From the NCBI GenBank assembly GCA_002376325.1, contig DFMR01000007.1:1405-12473 (forward strand): a stretch of 11,069 nt of DNA, read 5' to 3'. A program made the position numbers and the translations under genes. Under the pieces are notes generated by a model, which was not told the DNA's origin, made no database searches, and was given only the letters and a program-made list of their open reading frames with translations. Each line of letters starts with the position of its first letter. Within the stretch, counting starts at the first letter, position 1. The stretch is from Proteobacteria bacterium UBA3588 (GTDB lineage: Bacteria; Pseudomonadota; Gammaproteobacteria; Thiohalomonadales; Thiohalomonadaceae). Positions 6,505 to 11,069 of this stretch are shown piece by piece.

Positions 6505-7718
6505 TGCGCTATTTACGCCATATTACATTCATCGTCGCGGCATCGTTGTTGGCGGCATGCAGCGGCAATCCCAGCCTGGTGACGATTGAGGCACCGGCTG
6601 CGCTGACCAGCTATAAGCCGCAACTTCAGGTCGACGAGGTATGGGCGCGCCAGGTCGGCGCAGGGGTCGGACGGCAATATATCAAGCTCGCGCCGCTGGT
6701 GCAGCGTGAGTATATTTATGCCGCCGATCGTCACGGTGTGATCGATGCGTTCGCGACCGCCGACGGCAAGCGCGTATGGCGTAGCGACATTCATGCGCTG
6801 ATCAACGCCGGTCCGGGCGACGGCAGCGACCTGCTGCTGTTCGGGGGCAATGCCGAGGTCATCGCAGTGCGTAAATCTGATGGCAGCATTATGTGGCGCA
6901 CACCGTTGAGCAGCGAGGTATTGTCGGCCCCGGTGCGGCGCGGCAACGTGGTGGTGGCGCACACGGTGGACGGCGTGCTGTATGGCCTGGATGCCGGCGA
7001 TGGGCACCAGTTGTGGCGCTACAGTCAGGATGTGCCGCTGTTGTCGCTGCGCGGCGTCGGTGAGCCGCAGATTGAAGGCAACATCGTCGTTGCCGGTTTT
7101 GCCGATGGTCATGTGGTCGCATTGTCGGTGACCGACGGCAGCGTCATCTGGGACCAGGTGCTGGCCGTGCCGCATGGGCGCACCGAGCTGGAGCGCATGG
7201 ACGACGTGGACGGAAGATTGGTGGTCGCCGACGGGATGGTCTATGCCGTGAGTTACCAGGGCCGTATTTCGGCCTTTTCGCTCGACAGCGGCCAACTGAT
7301 ATGGACGCGCAACTTCTCTTCCTATACCGGCATTGCCGCGTCGCAGAATGAACTCTATGTGACCGATTCCGACGGCAATGTGTGGGCCTTGGCGCGCAGC
7401 GACGGCGGCACCTTGTGGAAGCAGGGCGCGCTGCACGGTCGCGAGCTTTCGGCGCCGGCGCTGCAGGGCGACGCGGTCATTGTCGCCGACTACCAGGGCT
7501 ATCTGCACTGGTTGGCTCGCGAGGACGGTCATTTGATGGCGCGCGTGCGCGTCAAGAGTTGGCAGGAATGGTACCCGGTGCCGTCGGAATATCCCTCCAA
7601 CGGTTACCAACGTGATCGCGCCGTGATGGCCGCGCCGCGTGTCGTCGACGCTTATGTCTATGCCATGGATAAAGAGGGTGTGCTCAATGCGTTCCGGGTG
7701 AGCCCGCTGCAACATTGA
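6504..7718 (+). CDS. bamB: Outer membrane protein assembly factor BamB
   Basis: Lipoprotein subunit of the BAM complex that inserts beta-barrel proteins into the outer membrane; binds periplasmic loops of BamA. The signal peptide (residues 1-18) ends in lipobox LLAAC with lipidated Cys19 followed by Ser. The mature part is an eight-bladed PQQ-type beta-propeller, with repeated blade signatures such as DGKRVW (87-92), DGSIMW (126-131), DGHQLW (166-171), DGSVIW (211-216), SGQLIW (262-267) and DGGTLW (300-305). GRTELERMDDVDG (225-237) matches the loop region that contacts BamA in E. coli. I chose ATG 6504 (404 residues), which overlaps the yfgM stop as TGATG; a GTG one codon upstream is also possible. 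der starts 12 bases downstream. Confidence 0.95.
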   Translation: MRYLRHITFIVAASLLAACSGNPSLVTIEAPAALTSYKPQLQVDEVWARQVGAGVGRQYIKLAPLVQREYIYAADRHGVIDAFATADGKRVWRSDIHALINAGPGDGSDLLLFGGNAEVIAVRKSDGSIMWRTPLSSEVLSAPVRRGNVVVAHTVDGVLYGLDAGDGHQLWRYSQDVPLLSLRGVGEPQIEGNIVVAGFADGHVVALSVTDGSVIWDQVLAVPHGRTELERMDDVDGRLVVADGMVYAVSYQGRISAFSLDSGQLIWTRNFSSYTGIAASQNELYVTDSDGNVWALARSDGGTLWKQGALHGRELSAPALQGDAVIVADYQGYLHWLAREDGHLMARVRVKSWQEWYPVPSEYPSNGYQRDRAVMAAPRVVDAYVYAMDKEGVLNAFRVSPLQH

Positions 7719-7730
7719 GCGAATAGCATC

Positions 7731-9152
7731 ATGAAACCCGTCATCGCCCTGGTCGGCCGGCCCAACGTCGGCAAGTCCACGCTGTTCAACTATCTCACGC
7801 GTTCCCGTGACGCCTTGGTCGCGGATATGCCGGGTCTGACCCGCGATCGCCAGTATGGCATCGGCAAGGTCGGTGATCGCCCCTACATCGTAGTGGACAC
7901 CGGCGGCCTCTCCGGCAACGAGGAGGGCGTCGAATCGCTGATGGTGCGTCAGGTGCAGCAGGCGGTGGACGAGGCGCACGTGGTGCTGTTCATGGTGGAC
8001 GGCCGCGACGGCCTGACCGCCTCCGACGAAGCCATCGCGCGTTGGCTGCGGCAGCACGGCAAGAACGTGATGCTGGTGGTGAACAAGACCGATACCGGCG
8101 ACCCGGCGCTGCTCAGCGCCGAGTTCTTCGCCCTGGGCTTGGGAGAGCCGGCTCCGATTGCCGCCGTTCACGGCCGTGGCGTCCGTTCGCTGCTGGAGCG
8201 GGTCATGGTGCTGTTGCCGGAGCCGGAAGCGGAGCTCGAAGGGGCGGAGGCTGCGGATGATCGCATCAAGGTGGCGGTGATCGGTCGGCCCAACGTCGGC
8301 AAGTCAACTCTGGTCAACCGTATCCTCGGTGAAGAGCGGGTGGTGGTGTTCGACATGCCGGGCACCACACGCGACAGCATCTTTATCCCGTTCGAGCGCG
8401 ATAGCCAGCTCTATACGCTGATCGACACGGCAGGCGTGCGGCGCCGTGCGCGGATCGACGAGGCGATCGAGAAATTCAGCGTGATCAAAACACTGCAGGC
8501 CATCGAAGAGGCGAATGTGGTGATCATGGTGTTGGACGCACGCGAAGGGATCAGCGAACAGGATGCCAGCCTGCTCGGTTTCGTTCTCGATGCCGGCCGG
8601 GCGCTGGTACTGGCGGTGAATAAATGGGACGGTCTATCCCAGGATCAGCGCGACAACGTGCGCCGGGAGCTGGATCTGAAGTTGCCGTTCCTGGATTTCG
8701 CCAAGCTGCACTACATCTCGGCGCTGCACGGTACCGGCGTCGGTGATCTGTTCGGTTCGGTGAAACGCGCCTATGCCTCTGCCATGCGCAAATTTTCCAC
8801 TCCGGAGCTGACGCGTCTGTTGGAGTCGGCTCTGATGGCGCATCAACCGCCGCTGGCAGGTGGGCGTCGCATCAAGCTGCGCTATGCCCACCAGGGCGGC
8901 AAGAATCCGCCTATTATCGTCATCCACGGCAATCGGACCGATGAGATCCAGGGCAGCTATCAACGCTATTTGATCAACTTCTTCCGCGAGCAGTTGCGAC
9001 TGGAAGGAACGCCGGTACGCGTCGAATTCAAGGGCGGCGTTAATCCTTACGCCGACAAGAAGAATTTGTTGACGCCACGTCAAATTCATAAACGCCAGCG
9101 CCTGGTCAAACACATCAAAAAGTCGGAACGGCGCAAGACGCAAAAGCGATAG
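7731..9152 (+). CDS. der: Ribosome biogenesis GTPase Der (EngA)
   Basis: Essential GTPase with two tandem G domains and a KH-like domain, acting in maturation of the 50S subunit. First G domain: G1 GRPNVGKS (9-16), G3 DTGG (56-59), G4 NKTD (118-121). Second: G1 GRPNVGKS (185-192), G3 DTAG (232-235), G4 NKWD (297-300). The KH-like domain spans about 355-440, with YAHQGGKNPPIIVIHGN visible, followed by a Lys/Arg-rich tail (KRQRLVKHIKKSERRKTQKR). The 473-residue length is usual, with a linker of about 15 acidic residues between domains (EPEAELEGAEAADD). The ribosome-binding site is weak (GAGCG at 7717-7721), suggesting coupling to bamB. The near-identical DNA at about 7751 and 8280 is explained by the duplicated P-loops, not by a repeat element. 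Confidence 0.97.
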   Translation: MKPVIALVGRPNVGKSTLFNYLTRSRDALVADMPGLTRDRQYGIGKVGDRPYIVVDTGGLSGNEEGVESLMVRQVQQAVDEAHVVLFMVDGRDGLTASDEAIARWLRQHGKNVMLVVNKTDTGDPALLSAEFFALGLGEPAPIAAVHGRGVRSLLERVMVLLPEPEAELEGAEAADDRIKVAVIGRPNVGKSTLVNRILGEERVVVFDMPGTTRDSIFIPFERDSQLYTLIDTAGVRRRARIDEAIEKFSVIKTLQAIEEANVVIMVLDAREGISEQDASLLGFVLDAGRALVLAVNKWDGLSQDQRDNVRRELDLKLPFLDFAKLHYISALHGTGVGDLFGSVKRAYASAMRKFSTPELTRLLESALMAHQPPLAGGRRIKLRYAHQGGKNPPIIVIHGNRTDEIQGSYQRYLINFFREQLRLEGTPVRVEFKGGVNPYADKKNLLTPRQIHKRQRLVKHIKKSERRKTQKR

Positions 9153-9161
9153 AAAAACAAA

Positions 9162-9178
9162 ACAAGACAAGACAAGAC
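9162..9178. repeat. Short tandem ACAAG microrepeat after der
   Basis: Three perfect tandem copies of ACAAG (9162-9176) plus AC of a fourth lie between the der stop codon and the second palindromic repeat, in an A-rich purine stretch that begins at 9151. It could be a slippage tract; no function is visible. Confidence 0.55.
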
Positions 9179-9180
9179 TA

Positions 9181-9279
9181 ACCACGGGGCACGGGGGACT
9201 TGTTTCAGAGATCATCCGAAAAACTCCACACCCTGATTTAACCCCCCGTGCGCCCCGTGCGCCCCGTGTCCTCCGTGGT
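9181..9279. repeat. Palindromic intergenic repeat, copy 2 (CACGGGG/CCCCGTG family)
   Basis: Same family as the element at 4423-4531. The ends ACCACGG (9181-9187) and CCGTGGT (9273-9279) form a terminal inverted repeat. The left arm has two CACGGGG modules in tandem (9183 and 9190). The right arm has CCCCGTG modules at 9244, 9253 and 9262 plus a degenerate CTCCGTG at 9271, all exactly 9 bp apart. The middle of about 45 bases is unrelated to that of copy 1. Seven Ts (9283-9289) follow within four bases of the right end, so a transcript could fold into a hairpin followed by a U-tract and terminate after der; this is plausible but the stem has a long loop. No clear flanking direct repeat is seen here. 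Confidence 0.75.
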
Positions 9280-9304
9280 AAATTTTTTTACGGCAACTAC
9301 AGGT

Positions 9305-9309
9305 GGAGG
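9305..9309 (+). promoter_or_regulatory. Ribosome-binding site deciding the methyltransferase start
   Basis: GGAGG sits 5 bases before ATG 9315. An in-frame GTG at 9303 would overlap this Shine-Dalgarno sequence and has none of its own, so ATG 9315 is preferred. Confidence 0.7.
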
Positions 9310-9314
9310 TGTCC

Positions 9315-9926
9315 ATGGATCGCAAGCAGCACTGGGAAGATGTCTACCGGCAGAAGCAGCCTAACGAGGTGAGCTGGTTTCAACCCAAAGCGGAAATTTC
9401 CATCGCCTTGATCAAGGCCAGCGGTATCGCGCCGGCGGATCCGGTTATCGACGTCGGCGGTGGCGCGTCACGGCTGGTGGATAGTCTGCTCGACGCCGGC
9501 TATCGCGATGTCTCCGTGCTCGACATCGCCGCGGCTGCCATGGCGCACAGCCGCGAGCGTCTTGCCGGACGGGCGGCCCAGGTTAACTGGCTGGAGGCGG
9601 ACGCCACCGCTTTTACGCCGCCGCAGCAATACGCGCTGTGGCATGATCGGGCCGTATTCCATTTTCTCACCGACCCGGCCGATCGCAGCGCTTACCGCAA
9701 GGCGCTGGACGCCGGCCTGTGTTCGGGCGGCCATCTCATCATCGCCACCTTTGCCCCCGACGGTCCCGACACGTGCAGCGGTCTGCCGGTTCGGCGCTAC
9801 AGCCCGGAGGCGCTCAGCGCCGAGTTGGGTGAAGGTTTTGTGCTGGCCGAAACGGCGACGGAAACCCATCAGACGCCGGCGCAGAAGGAGCAGCGTTTCG
9901 TCTATTGTCGGTTCATCAAAAAGTAG
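9315..9926 (+). CDS. Class I SAM-dependent methyltransferase, substrate unknown
   Basis: Small stand-alone Rossmann-fold methyltransferase of 203 residues. The glycine-rich SAM-binding motif I is VIDVGGGAS (44-52), the acidic residue that usually binds the ribose hydroxyls is Asp70 in VSVLDIA, and an acidic motif WLEADATAF lies at 92-100. The N-terminus MDRKQHWEDVYRQKQPNEVSWFQP and the segment DRAVFHFL (111-118) are characteristic of a widespread uncharacterised bacterial methyltransferase group; they do not tell me the substrate. No membrane segment, signal peptide or cluster cysteines are visible. It is not part of the conserved ndk-der block: repeat copy 2 separates it from der, and 112 bases separate it from the reductase. 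It is probably transcribed alone or with nrdJ. A small-molecule or protein methyl acceptor is equally possible. Confidence 0.85.
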   Translation: MDRKQHWEDVYRQKQPNEVSWFQPKAEISIALIKASGIAPADPVIDVGGGASRLVDSLLDAGYRDVSVLDIAAAAMAHSRERLAGRAAQVNWLEADATAFTPPQQYALWHDRAVFHFLTDPADRSAYRKALDAGLCSGGHLIIATFAPDGPDTCSGLPVRRYSPEALSAELGEGFVLAETATETHQTPAQKEQRFVYCRFIKK

Positions 9927-9959
9927 TGTGACAGCAGCTATGCTTGTCCGATAGATGAT

Positions 9960-10029
9960 CCGTCCCCGCGTGGTTGCGGGCGGCGGGGGCTGCAAACCGC
10001 GGCCGCGCATGCCACGCGAACAGGGACGG
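9960..10029 (+). promoter_or_regulatory. Long structured leader (hairpin) upstream of the B12-dependent reductase
   Basis: Almost the whole stretch can fold into one rod. The outer stem is CCGTCCC (9960-9966) with GGGACGG (10023-10029); directly inside it CGCGTGG (9967-9973) pairs with CCACGCG (10012-10018), leaving AACA (10019-10022) bulged on the 3' side. Further in, TGCG (9975-9978) pairs with CGCA (10006-10009), GGC (9979-9981) with GCC (10002-10004), and GCGG (9983-9986) with CCGC (9997-10000), closing a 10-base loop. The 3' arm ends 9 bases before the reductase ATG and includes part of the Shine-Dalgarno region GGGACGGGAG (10023-10032), so folding would hide the ribosome-binding site. 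No U-tract follows, which argues against a simple terminator. A candidate motif named nrdJ RNA has been described upstream of such genes; whether this is a member cannot be judged here. Confidence 0.6.
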
Positions 10030-10038
10030 GAGCGATCT

Positions 10039-11069
10039 ATGAGCTATTTCAGCACCGATATCGCGCGTCACATATGGGACACCAAGTACCGTCTACACGA
10101 TGGTGCGACGGAGCGCGACCAGACGGTGATCGACACCTGGCGCCGCGTTGCGCTGTTTCTGGCGCGCCAGGAGAGCCACGATATCCATGCGTGGGAACAG
10201 CGTTTCTACAACATCCTGGAAAATTTCCGTTTTCTGCCGGGCGGCCGCATCCTGGCCGGGGCGGGCAGTGGCCGCAACGTCACGCTGTTCAACTGCTTCG
10301 TCATGGGGACCATCGAGGACTCGATGGACGGTATCTTCGACGCCCTGAAGGAAGGGGCGCTGACCATGCAACAGGGCGGCGGGGTCGGTTACGATTTTTC
10401 CACCCTGCGGCCGGCCGGCGTGGTGGCGCGCCATGCTGGCACCATCGCCTCGGGTCCGGTGTCGTTCATGCGTATCTGGGACAGTATGTGCGCCACGCTG
10501 CTCTCCACCGGCGCGCGGCGCGGTGCGATGATGGCGACCCTGCGCTGCGATCATCCCGACATCGAGCGCTTCATCGACGCCAAGCGCGAGGCGCACGAAC
10601 TGCGTCATTTCAATCTGTCGGTGCTGGCCGACGACGCATTCATGCAGGCGGTCGAGGAGGATGCACCGTGGCCGCTGCTGTTTCCCGCCGCTGCACTGGC
10701 ACCGGATGAGGGTGAGACGCTGATGCGCCGCTGGCCGGGACACGACGGCGAGGTGCCGTGCCGGGTGATGCGGCGCGTGTCGGCGCGGGGACTGTGGCAG
10801 CGCATCATGCACGCCGCTTACGACTATGCCGAGCCGGGGATACTGTTCGTCGACCGCATCAATGCCAGCAACAATCTTGCCTATCGTGAACAGATAAGCG
10901 CCACCAATCCGTGCGGCGAGATACCCTTGCCGCCTTACGGTGCCTGCAACCTCGGATCGGTCAATCTCACCTGTTTCGTGCAGGAGCCGTATTCGGCGCA
11001 GGCCCGCGTGGATCTGGACGGCATCCGGGAAACGGTGCAAGTGGCGGTGCGACTGATGGACAACGTCAT
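10039..11069 (+). CDS. nrdJ: Adenosylcobalamin-dependent (class II) ribonucleotide reductase, N-terminal part, cut by the window end
   Basis: Reduces ribonucleotides to deoxyribonucleotides using a thiyl radical generated from adenosylcobalamin, independent of oxygen. 343 complete codons are visible and the frame is open at the right edge. The radical-site signature NPCGE is at 290-294 (Asn290, Cys292, Glu294), and GACNLGSVNL at 301-310 supplies Cys303, 11 residues after the radical cysteine as in Thermotoga NrdJ. The partner redox cysteine is Cys86 in LFNCFVMGTIEDSMDGIF. The segment QQGGGVGYDFSTLRP (111-125) is typical of the NrdJ group rather than class Ia NrdA. There is no N-terminal ATP-cone in the visible part. 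The ATG start follows GGGAG (10028-10032) with 6 bases of spacing. The C-terminal half, with the reducing cysteine pair, lies outside the window. Confidence 0.9.
   Translation, partial: MSYFSTDIARHIWDTKYRLHDGATERDQTVIDTWRRVALFLARQESHDIHAWEQRFYNILENFRFLPGGRILAGAGSGRNVTLFNCFVMGTIEDSMDGIFDALKEGALTMQQGGGVGYDFSTLRPAGVVARHAGTIASGPVSFMRIWDSMCATLLSTGARRGAMMATLRCDHPDIERFIDAKREAHELRHFNLSVLADDAFMQAVEEDAPWPLLFPAAALAPDEGETLMRRWPGHDGEVPCRVMRRVSARGLWQRIMHAAYDYAEPGILFVDRINASNNLAYREQISATNPCGEIPLPPYGACNLGSVNLTCFVQEPYSAQARVDLDGIRETVQVAVRLMDNV

Noticed and set aside
6513..8171. 552-codon open frame on the - strand across bamB and der
   Set aside because: It spans two well-recognised + strand genes, has the same His/Arg/Gln-rich shadow composition and resembles no family I know.
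7751..8311. Direct repeat of about 20 bases at about 7751 and 8284
   Set aside because: It encodes the GRPNVGKS P-loop in each of the two G domains of Der; protein-level duplication explains it.
9927..10038. Cobalamin riboswitch upstream of nrdJ
   Set aside because: Fragments such as GCCAC and AACAGGGA recall riboswitch pieces, but they are adjacent in the wrong order, the space is only 112 bases (a cobalamin aptamer needs about 200) and the four-way-junction core is not visible.

Overview
The window looks like ordinary chromosomal DNA from a GC-rich gammaproteobacterium. Gene order is ndk - rlmN - pilW - rodZ - ispG - hisS - yfgM - bamB - der, all on the + strand. This is the classic gammaproteobacterial block that usually lies downstream of the isc iron-sulfur genes, and the protein sequences align well with Escherichia/Pseudomonas-type families. 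The combination of a type IV pilus pilotin and a class II (vitamin B12-dependent) ribonucleotide reductase points to an environmental lineage rather than an enteric one, but I cannot name the genus.

Layout. Positions 1-118 are a short leader with a strong -10-like TATAAT embedded in a perfect GC palindrome, then ndk (119-550) and rlmN (574-1668). pilW and rodZ follow with 4-base overlaps (ATGA, then GTGA), and ispG starts 4 bases after rodZ, so 574-4424 reads as one translationally coupled unit. A 109-bp palindromic element (4423-4531) that overlaps the ispG stop codon separates this from hisS, which has a TTG start. hisS, yfgM, bamB and der are again tightly packed (gaps of 18, -1 and 12 bases). 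A second member of the same repeat family (9181-9279) follows der. Then come a small class I methyltransferase of unknown substrate (9315-9926), a 112-base intergenic region that is mostly one long RNA-hairpin-like inverted repeat, and the first 343 codons of an adenosylcobalamin-dependent ribonucleotide reductase running off the window end.

Functions. The genes mix nucleotide metabolism (Ndk, NrdJ), translation and ribosome maturation (RlmN, HisS, Der), isoprenoid synthesis (IspG) and envelope biogenesis (PilW for pilus secretin assembly, RodZ for rod shape, YfgM at the Sec translocon, BamB for outer-membrane protein insertion). All core enzymes have their key residues intact, and I see no frameshift or pseudogene.

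The non-routine content is between genes: (i) a two-member family of palindromic repeats built from a CCCCGTG/CACGGGG module with 9-bp periodicity, one copy with 14-bp perfect terminal inverted repeats and a possible 5-bp flanking duplication; and (ii) the long stem immediately upstream of the B12-dependent reductase, whose 3' arm covers the ribosome-binding region. I found no CRISPR, tRNA, rRNA, transposase or defence system.
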